Shown piece by piece: positions 17,846 to 26,500 of a DNA stretch of 64,000 nucleotides. How positions within the stretch are numbered: position 1 is the first letter of the stretch; each line of letters begins with the position of its first letter. The translations under genes were made by a program, and so were the position numbers. Below the pieces are notes generated by a model that saw only the letters and a list, made by a program, of their open reading frames with translations, ran no database searches and was not told the origin of the DNA. Origin of the DNA: Ignavibacteriales bacterium (lineage in GTDB: Bacteria > Bacteroidota > Ignavibacteria > Ignavibacteriales > SURF-24); assembly GCA_026390815.1 (NCBI GenBank), contig JAPLFH010000024.1, positions 62,001 through 126,000 on the forward strand, in the 5' to 3' direction.

Positions 17846-20500
17846 ATGAGTAAAATTTTTAATGCGGTACTTTTATTTTATTTCTGTTTTTTTCTCCAGT
17901 ATAAATTATTTGCTACTCCTGAAAATACTACCAGGGTACAAGCATACCATACAACAGAAAAAATTACAATTGATGGTAAACTTACTGAGTCAGTCTGGCA
18001 AAATAATCCCATTGAAGATTTTACACAACGGGATCCGAAGGAAGGAGATAAGCCAACTGAAAAATCTTATGTGTGGTTTGCTTACGACGAATCTTATTTT
18101 TATTGTTCAGCAAAATTAAATGACTCTCATCCCGATTCAATCCATGGAAGATTAGCCAGAAGAGATGATATGGAGGATTCGGATTGGTTTGGTATTGCAA
18201 TAGATTCTTACCACGATAGAAGAACAGCTTTTTACTTTGTAGTAAATCCCGCCGGTTCCATAGAAGATGGTTTATATTACAACGATAGCTGGAGCGATGA
18301 TTCCTGGGATGGTATTTGGGATTGCGCTTCCTCAATTGATTCGGAAGGCTGGAATGTTGAAATGAAAATCCCATTTTCGCAGTTACGTTTTAATAAAGCC
18401 GAAGAAATGGTTTGGGGAATTAATATTGCCCGCAAGATTGTTCGCAAAAACGAAGAAGATCATTTTGTAATGGTTCCAAAGAAAGAGAGCGGATACGTTT
18501 CTCACTTTGCACAATTGGTTGGATTAAAAGGTATAGAACCGAAACAGCGAGTAGAAGTTTTACCTTACCTTGTACAGAAAGCGCAATATTTAGTTCATGA
18601 TATAAATGATCCATTCTATAAAAGCAACCAATACAGGACGATGCTTGGAGCGGATATTAAACTTGGCTTGGGAAGTAATTTAACATTGGATGCAACAATT
18701 AATCCTGACTTTGGACAAGTAGAAGTTGACCCTGCTGTAGTTAATTTATCCGCGTTCGAAACATATTTTGAAGAGAAGCGCCCGTTCTTTATAGAAGGAT
18801 TGAACATTTTTAATTTTGGCACTAACGGGGCAAATAGTAACTGGAATTTTAACTGGGGGAATCCGGAATTCTTTTATTCCAGAAGAATTGGACGAACTCC
18901 GGAAGGAGATGCCGGTGAAAATGATTATGTTAATTTTCCAACCGAGACTCGAATACTTGGCGCAGCTAAAGTTAGCGGTAAGATAGGCGATACTTGGTCG
19001 TTTGGTGCTGTTGATGCTGTTACCGAAAGAACTTTTGCAAAAACTGATTTACTGGGCAATAGAGCAGAAGTAGAAGTTGAACCATTGACTAATTATGGAA
19101 TTCTACGGGTTCAAAATGAATTTAATTCCGGCAAACAATCTCTCGGATTTATAGTCACTTCTGTAAACAGAGATCTGCAAAGCCCCGAATTGAAAAATAA
19201 TCTTAGTAAACAAGCATATGCATTTGGAGTTGATGGGTGGTCTTTTCTTGATAGTTCGGAGACTTATGTTTTAACCGGATATGCAGCCGGCACATATGTG
19301 CAAGGTTCTAAAGATTATTTGATCAAATTACAAGAAGCACCTCTAAGATATATGCAGAGACCAGATGCCAGGTATGCAAAGCTGGATAGTAATCGTACTT
19401 CGCTTTCTGGATTTATAACACGGTTTGCGTTAAACAAACAGAAAGGGAATTTTTATATAAATAGTGGAATTGGGGTTGTGTCGCCTGGATTTGAATCCAA
19501 TGATGCTGGTTTTCAGTGGCGGGCAAATACAATAAACTCACATTTGGTGATTGGATATAAATGGTTTGAGCCGGATAATATTTTCAGGAATAAAAATGTT
19601 TTTGTTTCGCATGCAAGAAATTATGATTTTGATGGCAATATTGAAAACAATTTTTGGGGCTTATTTACCAACGTCCAATTTTTGAATTATTATGGATTTA
19701 GTTTGCAGATGTTTTATGGTTTGGAAAATTTTTCTTCCCGCTTAACACGTGGGGGACCTTTAGCCAAAAATCCACCTGGTTATGAACTTAGCTTTAATGG
19801 CTATAGCGATAGCAGAAAGCCAATTGTCTCTGAGGTTTTCGGTTATTATTCCGGCGATGATTTTGGAAGCAAATATTTTAATGCAGGTTTGAATATTGAA
19901 TGGAAACCAACTTCAGCGTTAAACATTACTATCGGTCCGTCAATGGATAGGAATCTTGAAAAAGTGCAATGGGTAACTGAAATTGATGACCCGGTAGCAA
20001 CTGCAACATATGGCAAAAGATATATTTTTGCAGAGATGAATCAAAAAACTGTTGCCGGAAATATTAGAGTAAATTGGACGTTTACCCCAAAACTTACTTT
20101 GCAGCTTTATCTTCAGCCATTAGTTTCTGTTGGGGATTATAAAAACTTTAAACAGTTGGCGAAACCTAAAACAAAAGAATATAATGTGTTTGAAAAAAAT
20201 GGTGCAACCATAAATTATAATAAAGATACAGAGGAGTATACCATTGATCCTGATGGTTCCGGTAGTGCGGCAAATTTTAGCTTCAACAATCCAAATTTTA
20301 ATTTCAAATCCATTAGGGCAAATTTAGTTTTACGCTGGGAGTTTCTCCCCGGTTCTGCTTTCTATTTTGTATGGCAGAATTTCAAAGAAAACTATGACAA
20401 TCCGGGAGAGTTCTCCTTCCGTAGAGATTTTAATAATTTGTTTAAGTCACAACCAAATAATATTTACCTGGTTAAATTTACGTATTGGCTGGATGTTTAA
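17846..20500 (+). CDS. DUF5916 outer-membrane protein with N-terminal CBM9-like domain
   Basis: This 884-aa secreted protein has a signal peptide at about 1-24. The first roughly 200 residues match the carbohydrate-binding family 9-like fold used by DUF5916 proteins: IDGKLTESVWQNNPIEDFTQ, then VWFAYDESYFYCSAKL, then YHDRRTAFYFVVNPAGS. The following DUF5916 region includes TLDATINPDFGQVEVDPAVV and EKRPFFIEGLNIF. The rest is a long series of amphipathic strands ending in YLVKFTYWLDV, typical of a beta-barrel. The family is widespread in Bacteroidota; the substrate is unknown. The 3' end overlaps the convergent DUF3667 gene by 4 bases. Confidence 0.86.
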   Translation: MSKIFNAVLLFYFCFFLQYKLFATPENTTRVQAYHTTEKITIDGKLTESVWQNNPIEDFTQRDPKEGDKPTEKSYVWFAYDESYFYCSAKLNDSHPDSIHGRLARRDDMEDSDWFGIAIDSYHDRRTAFYFVVNPAGSIEDGLYYNDSWSDDSWDGIWDCASSIDSEGWNVEMKIPFSQLRFNKAEEMVWGINIARKIVRKNEEDHFVMVPKKESGYVSHFAQLVGLKGIEPKQRVEVLPYLVQKAQYLVHDINDPFYKSNQYRTMLGADIKLGLGSNLTLDATINPDFGQVEVDPAVVNLSAFETYFEEKRPFFIEGLNIFNFGTNGANSNWNFNWGNPEFFYSRRIGRTPEGDAGENDYVNFPTETRILGAAKVSGKIGDTWSFGAVDAVTERTFAKTDLLGNRAEVEVEPLTNYGILRVQNEFNSGKQSLGFIVTSVNRDLQSPELKNNLSKQAYAFGVDGWSFLDSSETYVLTGYAAGTYVQGSKDYLIKLQEAPLRYMQRPDARYAKLDSNRTSLSGFITRFALNKQKGNFYINSGIGVVSPGFESNDAGFQWRANTINSHLVIGYKWFEPDNIFRNKNVFVSHARNYDFDGNIENNFWGLFTNVQFLNYYGFSLQMFYGLENFSSRLTRGGPLAKNPPGYELSFNGYSDSRKPIVSEVFGYYSGDDFGSKYFNAGLNIEWKPTSALNITIGPSMDRNLEKVQWVTEIDDPVATATYGKRYIFAEMNQKTVAGNIRVNWTFTPKLTLQLYLQPLVSVGDYKNFKQLAKPKTKEYNVFEKNGATINYNKDTEEYTIDPDGSGSAANFSFNNPNFNFKSIRANLVLRWEFLPGSAFYFVWQNFKENYDNPGEFSFRRDFNNLFKSQPNNIYLVKFTYWLDV

Positions 20501-21387
20501 TAATTAAAAATTGCTATACTTAAAACTACAGTTGCCAGAAAAAATGCAAGCAGAGAAAAGAAATATAAAATGGATAGGAAAAAAGATTTTATAACAGCAG
20601 AAAATCGTTTTTGAGTAAATACTTTTCTGAGCGACTTATAAAGATATATGAGCATCCAAAGTAAAAAGCAAATCAAAACATAAATATTTATTCCTGCCAT
20701 AGAAATTAGAATGAAAATAAAAAGCGCAAGGAAAAGAAAGCTGTGAAAATGTATAGAATAGATTAAGTATTCAAAATAATAGCTTTTTCTTTTCTTGTGA
20801 AAAAGAAAAACCAGCCAGCCAAAGAAAGGCATTAATATAAAAATCATGTACGAAATATTTTTAACCAGGGAGTGTCCAAACTCCTTGCCACTGTCATTAG
20901 AGAGATTCCAAAGTTTATGGATAAGGTATTCCGCAAATCCCCCTTTCTCTATTTTCCTTATAGTAAGCAGGGAATCAAGTTTCGATTCTTTTAATCCAGT
21001 CAGTTCGAGAGAGGTTATTGAATAAATCTCGAAATCAAATTTTGATGTGCTTTGATTTGAGGGGGATTTACTCGGAAGGATGCTGATGGTAATAAGAAAT
21101 AAAAAACTGATAAAAACATATAACCGCAAGGGGGGAACATAACGAACTCTTTTTCCCTGGTTATACTGTAAGGTTAAATGCCCAGGTTTAAATAGCAGTA
21201 CCAGAAATGTCTGGAATGATTTTGTGTCAAAATGAATTGTTCCTTCGAGCAGCTCTAGAAACATATGCTTAAGAGGAATATTATAATTGTTATTTTCTTG
21301 ACCGCAATGAGGGCAATAATTATTTGCATCGTTAAAAACATAACCACAATTAAGACAATCTTTTGATTTATTTTTTATATGCGCCAT
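20497..21387 (-). CDS. DUF3667 membrane protein with N-terminal zinc ribbon
   Basis: This is a 296-aa integral membrane protein. A zinc ribbon opens the protein (CLNCGYVFNDANNYCPHCGQ, about residues 12-31). The DUF3667 core follows (FLELLEGTIHFDTKSFQTFL, then LLFKPGHLTLQYNQGKRVRY, then PPLRLYVFISFLFL). I see about five hydrophobic segments, including two near the C-terminus. The function of the family is unknown; it is typical of Bacteroidota. It converges on the DUF5916 gene with a 4-base overlap and lies 27 bases downstream of the cation-efflux gene, so it may be co-transcribed with it. Confidence 0.83.
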   Translation of the reverse strand: MAHIKNKSKDCLNCGYVFNDANNYCPHCGQENNNYNIPLKHMFLELLEGTIHFDTKSFQTFLVLLFKPGHLTLQYNQGKRVRYVPPLRLYVFISFLFLITISILPSKSPSNQSTSKFDFEIYSITSLELTGLKESKLDSLLTIRKIEKGGFAEYLIHKLWNLSNDSGKEFGHSLVKNISYMIFILMPFFGWLVFLFHKKRKSYYFEYLIYSIHFHSFLFLALFIFILISMAGINIYVLICFLLWMLIYLYKSLRKVFTQKRFSAVIKSFFLSILYFFSLLAFFLATVVLSIAIFNY

Positions 21388-21414
21388 TTTTTAGTGCTGG
21401 GTTGTGCAAAATTA

Positions 21415-22302
21415 TTATAATTGCTCTTTTTCTACTTCCGGTTCGATGTGAACGGTTACATTTATGTTTTCTATTTTTTGAAGGATAGCCTCTTCCACTT
21501 TGTGAGATATTTTATGAGCTTGATCGATACTTAATTGTTTATCAACATGAATATTCAGTTCAACAAATTTATATGGACCACTTTCTCTAACACGAACATT
21601 GTGAAATTTGATCACTTCTGGAATTTCATTTATTATTGATGAAATCCTTTCATTCAAACCTTCCGGAGCTTTATCAATTAAAGTATCAAACGAGCGCTTT
21701 CCTAAACGAAAGCTAATTACCAAAACAATTATTGCAACGATTAATGCAGAAATGGAATCAGCATAATAAAACTGAAAAGCGGCTCCTACTAATCCAATAA
21801 GAACTACACTGGAACTCCAGATATCAGTTGAAAAGTGTAGTGCGTCTGCTTCCAAAGCCTGGCTGTTGTGCTTCTTTGCAACCCGGTAAAGCGCCTTTGA
21901 TCTGGAAACATCAATAATAATTGAAGTAATTATAACAATGAAACTCCAGATAGTAACTTCAATTTCAACTTTACCCGTAACTAATCTTTTAACTGCTTCA
22001 TATATAATCCAGGCACAGGTTAATAAAAGTAAAAGAGTTTCAATTAGTGCCGAATAATTCTCAATCTTTCCATGTCCGTAGTTATGATCGCTGTCGGCTG
22101 GTTTATCGGCAAACTTAACGGCAAATAGAGTAATTGTTGCGGCGACAAGATCCAGACCCGAATGCATGGCTTCGGATAATATTCCCAAGCTTCCGGTTAG
22201 AAAACCAATCAACAGTTTAAATGAAGTTAAAAATACCGCTGCAATAACTGAAGTTAATGCAATCTTTCTTTTTTCGTAAGCGGCTATTTTTTCAGTTGTC
22301 AT
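21415..22302 (-). CDS. Cation diffusion facilitator family metal efflux transporter
   Basis: This 295-aa inner-membrane proton/metal antiporter belongs to the CDF family. TM2 carries the metal site HSGLDLVAA (H-x3-D) and TM5 carries HFSTDIWSS (H-x3-D). The interhelical loop DHNYGHGKIENYSALIE is characteristic. The C-terminal cytoplasmic domain (about 205-295) ends with the ferredoxin-like fold including KISHKVEEAILQKI and NVTVHIEPE. The H/D site suggests Zn, Cd or Fe transport; the specific metal is not decidable. It starts just past the hairpin terminating the preceding operon. Confidence 0.93.
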   Translation of the reverse strand: MTTEKIAAYEKRKIALTSVIAAVFLTSFKLLIGFLTGSLGILSEAMHSGLDLVAATITLFAVKFADKPADSDHNYGHGKIENYSALIETLLLLLTCAWIIYEAVKRLVTGKVEIEVTIWSFIVIITSIIIDVSRSKALYRVAKKHNSQALEADALHFSTDIWSSSVVLIGLVGAAFQFYYADSISALIVAIIVLVISFRLGKRSFDTLIDKAPEGLNERISSIINEIPEVIKFHNVRVRESGPYKFVELNIHVDKQLSIDQAHKISHKVEEAILQKIENINVTVHIEPEVEKEQL

Positions 22303-22311
22303 AAATTAAAA

Positions 22312-22339
22312 TGGTCGGATATATTTTTTTATCCGACCA
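22312..22339 (-). terminator. Intrinsic terminator of the flx-hdr operon
   Basis: A 10-bp stem (TGGTCGGATA at 22312-22321 with its complement at 22330-22339) and an 8-base loop lie downstream of the flavin reductase gene on the minus strand. The minus strand continues with TTTTAATTTAT, a moderate U-run. Confidence 0.7.
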
Positions 22340-22424
22340 ATTCCTAAAAAATAGTATAAGTGAAAAATGTTTTTATACTTTACTTAATCAAACTTAGCAA
22401 TATTGAAATACTAATACAACAAGA

Positions 22425-23258
22425 CTAAAAATCATCCGGAAGCTCTGCAAGCTGAGCGGCAGTATAAACCGGTCCATCAATACATACGTAAGTGTTGCCA
22501 ACATTGCATCTACCGCATTTACCCAACCCGCACTTCATTCTGTTTTCAAGCGTTGTAACAACCTGGTTTTGTTTAAAGCCAAGCTTTTCTAAATTTTGAA
22601 TAGTATACTTTATCATAATTGGCGGACCGCATGTAATTGCAACTGCGTTGTCTGGCGATGGAGCAATCTCATTTAATATTGTGGGAACAAAACCAACTTT
22701 ACCATCCCACTCTCCATTTTCTCCGCCAGGATCAACAGTCTTAACAAATTTTATATCGGTTCTTCCTTCCCACTCTTTCAATTCATTTTTATAACAGAGA
22801 TCAGAAATAGAACGGGCGCCGTATAAAATAGTTATGTCTTTGAATTTATCACGTAAGTCTAAACAGTTCCAGATTAAAGAACGCAGCGGAGCCAATCCAA
22901 TTCCACCGCCAATAAAAATTAAATTCTTATCAAACATATCTTCTATCGGGAACCAGTTTCCGTATGGTCCGCGGAAGCCAACAACATCGCCAACATCTTT
23001 TTGGTTAAGGGATTTTGTTACTTTGCCAACAACTTTAAAACTGCATTCTATATATCCTTTGCGCGTAGGTGATGATGAAATACAAAATGTAGATTCTCCT
23101 TCACCGAATGCGGAGTACTCTCCAAATTGTCCAGCACGGAATGTAAACTTTTCTGAAACTTCCGGATCAATAAACTTTAGTTTAAAAGTTTTTGTATCCG
23201 GCGTTTCCCAAATTGATTCTTCAATTTTTGCAAGGAATGGTTTATAAATATTTTCCAT
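22425..23258 (-). CDS. FAD/NAD(P)H oxidoreductase subunit with C-terminal 2Fe-2S site (FlxA / sulfhydrogenase gamma type)
   Basis: This 277-aa flavoprotein of the ferredoxin-NADP reductase superfamily probably links NAD(P)H to the Hdr complex. The FAD-binding half has FRAGQFGEYSAFGEGESTFC and FRGPYGNWFP. The NAD-binding half has FIGGGIGLAPLRSLI, ILYGARSISDL and AITCGPPIMIKYT. The C-terminus carries four cysteines in RMKCGLGKCGRCNVGNTYVC, the 2Fe-2S site of dihydroorotate dehydrogenase electron-transfer subunits. In HdrABC-FlxABCD complexes the equivalent subunit is FlxA. It is the last gene of the cluster, 92 bases after the HydB-like gene, and a terminator follows. Confidence 0.87.
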   Translation of the reverse strand: MENIYKPFLAKIEESIWETPDTKTFKLKFIDPEVSEKFTFRAGQFGEYSAFGEGESTFCISSSPTRKGYIECSFKVVGKVTKSLNQKDVGDVVGFRGPYGNWFPIEDMFDKNLIFIGGGIGLAPLRSLIWNCLDLRDKFKDITILYGARSISDLCYKNELKEWEGRTDIKFVKTVDPGGENGEWDGKVGFVPTILNEIAPSPDNAVAITCGPPIMIKYTIQNLEKLGFKQNQVVTTLENRMKCGLGKCGRCNVGNTYVCIDGPVYTAAQLAELPDDF

Positions 23259-23393
23259 AGCCTACTCCCAACCATCTCCCAAAGGGAGAGGATTTAGAAT
23301 TAATTTTAGTTTATAAATATCTATCATTCATTTTAAAATACAGCTTTGATTTAAAAGTCCCCTTCCTTGGGAAGGGGATTTAGGGGTAGGCTC
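23259..23393. repeat. Pair of short palindromic dispersed-repeat copies in opposite orientation
   Basis: The plus strand from 23259 begins AGCCTACTCCCAACC and contains a TCTCCC/GGGAGA hairpin (23275-23289). The minus strand from 23393 begins AGCCTACCCCTAAATCC and contains a CCCCTTCC/GGAAGGGG hairpin (23359-23377). Shared heads, hairpin position and spacing indicate two members of one family facing outward. The second copy overlaps the end of the upstream gene and encodes its C-terminal tail. Confidence 0.65.
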
Positions 23394-24400
23394 TTAACTA
23401 CCTCATATATATCTAAATTAACCGGACAAGCACGAATACATCTTCCGCAGCCGGTACAAAGCGTTTTGTTAAATCTATCGCTGTAATATTTAAACTTGTG
23501 CATCACTCTCTGTCTGTATCGCTTTGATTGATCAGAGCGTGGATTGTGTCCCGATGCATGCAACGTGAATGAATTGAATTGACATACATCCCAATTTTTT
23601 CTGCGCAAACCATGATCGTATTTCATCTCGTCAACAATATCAAAACAGTGGCAGGTTGGACACAAGTAAGCGCAGCTTGCACAACCAAGGCAGCGGGCGC
23701 CGTATTCATCCCACGCCGGATTATCAAAATTTTTATCGAGCCAATCTTTAATCTTATCAACTTCAAGTGGTGTTCTTATTTTCTCTGCGGTTTGTTTGTA
23801 AACAGGATTTTCATCAACTAATTCTATCACTTCTTCCAGAACAGTTTTTAATTGATCGGCTAACCGCTCACCTTTTTCGGTGTGTGCATAAGCGAAAAAA
23901 TTTCCGGATTTATTTTTTTTCAGGAAGAGATCACTTCCCTGAAGGCTATCAGGAGAAACGCCAACCGACGTACAGAAACAACTTTCATCCGAATTCTCGC
24001 AAGCGACTCCAACTAAGGTGGTATCCTCTCTGCGACTGTTATAAAAATTATCTTTGTATTCGAAATTAAAAATATTATCTATTACCGGAAACGCAGCGGC
24101 ATCGCAGGGACGAAGCCCGACAATAATTTTTTGTTTTATCTCCGGAGTATAATCATCCAATTGAATTTCTTTATTCTTGTAAGAGAATTCAATAATCGGT
24201 TCGGTTATAGGAAACACAAACTCCTTTGCCGAACGAACGGTGTTAATATAATTTTCTGGTTCAACAACTTCGTCAACGGAAGTTATTTTTCTAAAGAGAA
24301 GAGTGTTTTGGTAATTTACTGGAGCAACAACCTCTTTCCCTTGTTGCAGAAGAGTTTTAATAAAATCTTTATAACTGGTTTTAAGTTTGTAAATTTTCAT
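23351..24400 (-). CDS. 4Fe-4S ferredoxin-type subunit, sulfhydrogenase beta (HydB)-like
   Basis: This 349-aa iron-sulfur protein belongs to the family of the sulfhydrogenase/Flx beta subunit. The N-terminal half is the family-specific domain (VGLRPCDAAAFPVIDNIF, then ACENSDESCFCTSVG). The C-terminal half has two cluster motifs, CLGCASCAYLCPTCHC and CTGCGRCIRACPVNLD. The start ATG at 24400 has GGAG about 9 nt upstream and is better than the open frame to 24406. The last dozen residues (LPLNPLPKEGDF) are encoded by a dispersed palindromic repeat, so the native stop was probably displaced. It should pass electrons between the NAD(P)H flavin subunit and HdrA. Confidence 0.85.
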   Translation of the reverse strand: MKIYKLKTSYKDFIKTLLQQGKEVVAPVNYQNTLLFRKITSVDEVVEPENYINTVRSAKEFVFPITEPIIEFSYKNKEIQLDDYTPEIKQKIIVGLRPCDAAAFPVIDNIFNFEYKDNFYNSRREDTTLVGVACENSDESCFCTSVGVSPDSLQGSDLFLKKNKSGNFFAYAHTEKGERLADQLKTVLEEVIELVDENPVYKQTAEKIRTPLEVDKIKDWLDKNFDNPAWDEYGARCLGCASCAYLCPTCHCFDIVDEMKYDHGLRRKNWDVCQFNSFTLHASGHNPRSDQSKRYRQRVMHKFKYYSDRFNKTLCTGCGRCIRACPVNLDIYEVVKSLPLNPLPKEGDF

Positions 24401-24416
24401 TATCAATCTCCATTGC

Positions 24417-25280
24417 CTATCGGATAAAGTGTTGATCGTCTTCCATCTTGTAATCTGTTAACGGTGGTTTTGCTTCGGCATCAACACCTGCAACATAACC
24501 ATACTCTTCAAAAATTTCTTTTGCCATTTTCATATTCAATAATCCAAGCGGAATATTCTGATGGCAAACTCTTTCGCACTCGCCACATCCAATGCACCTT
24601 CCGGCAAGATGAAATGCGCGAATGAAATGCCAGCTTAAATTGCCAACTTGGTGAGCGCTTGATTCAATCCACCGCGGCTGAGTTTTATCTACTATACATT
24701 GTTCGCAGTAACACAGTGGACAAGCCTGGCGGCAAGCGTAACAGCGAACGCATTTATCAAATTCTTTCATCCAGAAATCCCAGCGCTGTTCAATCGGCAT
24801 TTGTTCTATCATATCAAGCCGTGCAAATTTCTTGCTTGTGTCCACTGGGGATTCTGTTATTGCTTCACCGGCTAAAACATCATATATTTTTGGTATATGA
24901 ACATTACAAAATCGGCACTTGCCAAGAACTTCACCATTAACCTGCTCTGTAACACCTTCACAAGGAAGACCTATTATATAAACATCTTCCCGGTTGATTT
25001 GGTGTTCTTGGATTAATCCTACTATTGTTTTAGCATCGCAGCCTTTAACAAAAATCCCAATTGGTTTTGGAAGTTTGTATGATTTATTTAAATATGTTGC
25101 CAGGTTGTTAACACAGTATTTGTTGAAAACAAATTTTTCTGCCTGCTGCGGAGTTTTGGCAATTAGCGTTTGTGTTTTGCCGGGGATCGTTCCGCTGGCA
25201 TAACCAACCACAACAGCAACCTTGCCGGATTCCAGTAATTCTTTTGCTATTTGATTAGGCGATAACATATTCTCTCTCAT
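24417..25280 (-). CDS. 4Fe-4S dicluster protein of the Flx/Hdr complex (FlxB/FlxC- or FrhB-like)
   Basis: This is a 287-aa iron-sulfur protein. Residues to about 160 form a domain with FVKGCDAKTIVGLIQEHQ, IIGLPCEGV and GKCRFCNVHIPK, recalling F420-hydrogenase beta-type proteins. Two cluster motifs follow: CVRCYACRQACPLCYCEQC (about 172-190) and CIGCGECERVCHQNIPLG (about 227-244). It ends 10-17 bases before the HydB-like gene, so the two are coupled. The ATG at 25268 is an alternative start. I cannot separate FlxB from FlxC reliably, so no symbol is given. Confidence 0.82.
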   Translation of the reverse strand: MRENMLSPNQIAKELLESGKVAVVVGYASGTIPGKTQTLIAKTPQQAEKFVFNKYCVNNLATYLNKSYKLPKPIGIFVKGCDAKTIVGLIQEHQINREDVYIIGLPCEGVTEQVNGEVLGKCRFCNVHIPKIYDVLAGEAITESPVDTSKKFARLDMIEQMPIEQRWDFWMKEFDKCVRCYACRQACPLCYCEQCIVDKTQPRWIESSAHQVGNLSWHFIRAFHLAGRCIGCGECERVCHQNIPLGLLNMKMAKEIFEEYGYVAGVDAEAKPPLTDYKMEDDQHFIR

Positions 25281-25297
25281 TTTTTATTAAGACAATA

Positions 25298-25318
25298 GAA
25301 CGCGGATAACGCGGATTA
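25298..25318 (+). repeat. Left arm of inverted repeat flanking the YhcG-type nuclease gene
   Basis: The 21 bases starting GAACGCGGATAACGCGG match the reverse complement of 26480-26500 at 18 of 21 positions; all three differences are transitions. A related partial unit (ACAGATTA) follows to 25328. The arms lie 1203 bases apart end to end and enclose one complete gene. Confidence 0.7.
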
Positions 25319-25383
25319 ATACAGATTAAACCGCGCTCCATTGAACTTTCTTTCATTCTTTTTAAAAATTTATTTGAGTTCAT

Positions 25384-26406
25384 TTATTGTATTTCAATCT
25401 CCGTAATTATTCCAGCTATTTCTTTTGGTGATGGTAAAAGATTTTTAAATTCCTTTGGTAGGGATTTAGTTATTTTATAAGTAGCCACGCCAATTGGCTG
25501 CGATAAATCTTTCAAAGCATATTCAACTATTAATCGTTTTTTATCTTTACAAAGTATAATTCCGATTGAAGGATTCTCGCCCTCCAGCTTTACTTTATCA
25601 TTAAGAACGGACAAATAGAATTGCATTTTACCTGCATACTCTGGTTTGAATTCTCCAATTTTTAGTTCAACAGCAACTAATGCTTTTAACTTTCGATGAT
25701 ACAAAAGAAGATCCAGAAAGAACTCTTCTTCTTCAACTTCAATTTTATATTGATTGCCAATAAAAGCAAAATAGCCGCCCATTTCCGTTAGAAAGTTCCT
25801 GATGTTATTTACCATCTCAGTCTCAAGTTCTTTTTCAGAGTGTTCTTCCCCCAATTCAAGAAAGTCGAAAGTATACTCATCTTTAACAGCAAGCTTAGCC
25901 TGGTGTTTATTTTTTTCGGGTACAGTTTTATCAAAATTGGTTTGGTTAAGTAAATACTTTTCGTAAGATTGATTTTCAATTTGGTGAATGAGAACATTTT
26001 TAGACCACCCAAATTTTTTAGTCATACGAATATAAAATTCTCGTTCGAGATCATCTTTACATTTGTCTAACACAACAAGATTTTTCACCCAACTAATTTC
26101 TGCAACCAATGGTTGCAGAATTAAATTTTCTTTATAGGTAAAATAGAAATTTCGCATATACCAAAGATTTCGAGACGAAAAGCCAGTTATACCTGGGAAT
26201 TCTTTTCGAAGATCGATTGATAATTGCTCAACTATCGATTTTCCCCAACTGGTAGTTGCCTGTTTTTCAACAATCATTTTGCCAAGGTCCCAGTAAAGAG
26301 TAATCAATTCCTTATTAACATTTTTAAGTGCTTGATACTGGGCTTCAGAAATTCTTTCTTTTACCTGAAGTAAAAAATTTTTATATGTTGAAGATAATTT
26401 AGCCAT
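25384..26406 (-). CDS. YhcG/DUF1016-type PD-(D/E)XK nuclease family protein
   Basis: This is a 340-aa protein of the DUF1016 (YhcG) family. The N-terminal DUF1016 helical domain is evident in LITLYWDLGKMIVEKQ, SWGKSIVEQLSIDLRKEFPG and FSSRNLWYMRNFYF. The C-terminal nuclease-like half shows FAFIGNQYKIEVEEEEFFLD and LLLYHRKLKALVAVELKIG, where D-(x)n-E-x-K gives the PD-(D/E)XK core, then PEYAGKMQFYLSVL. Homologues are scattered accessory genes, some proposed to act with restriction systems or in repair; no restriction genes are nearby. It interrupts the flx-hdr operon in the same direction and is enclosed by inverted repeats. Confidence 0.9.
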   Translation of the reverse strand: MAKLSSTYKNFLLQVKERISEAQYQALKNVNKELITLYWDLGKMIVEKQATTSWGKSIVEQLSIDLRKEFPGITGFSSRNLWYMRNFYFTYKENLILQPLVAEISWVKNLVVLDKCKDDLEREFYIRMTKKFGWSKNVLIHQIENQSYEKYLLNQTNFDKTVPEKNKHQAKLAVKDEYTFDFLELGEEHSEKELETEMVNNIRNFLTEMGGYFAFIGNQYKIEVEEEEFFLDLLLYHRKLKALVAVELKIGEFKPEYAGKMQFYLSVLNDKVKLEGENPSIGIILCKDKKRLIVEYALKDLSQPIGVATYKITKSLPKEFKNLLPSPKEIAGIITEIEIQ

Positions 26407-26479
26407 CATCTATTTTTTGAATGCTTACCTTGGAAGCGAACTAAAATTAATAAAAAGGAATAATCTGCGAACATCCGCT

Positions 26480-26500
26480 TAATCTGTGTCATCCGCGTTC
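26480..26500 (-). repeat. Right arm of inverted repeat flanking the YhcG-type nuclease gene
   Basis: Reading the minus strand gives GAACGCGGATGACACAG and on, 18/21 identical to the arm at 25298. The arm overlaps the stop codon and last codons of the mvhD-type gene (stop at 26489-26491), so the tail LERG is repeat-encoded. A second related unit (ATCTGCGAACATCCGCTT) lies at 26463-26480. Confidence 0.7.

Noticed and set aside
18021-18374. 117-codon minus-strand frame opposite the DUF5916 gene
   Set aside because: Antisense to the conserved CBM9-like domain and without any motif.
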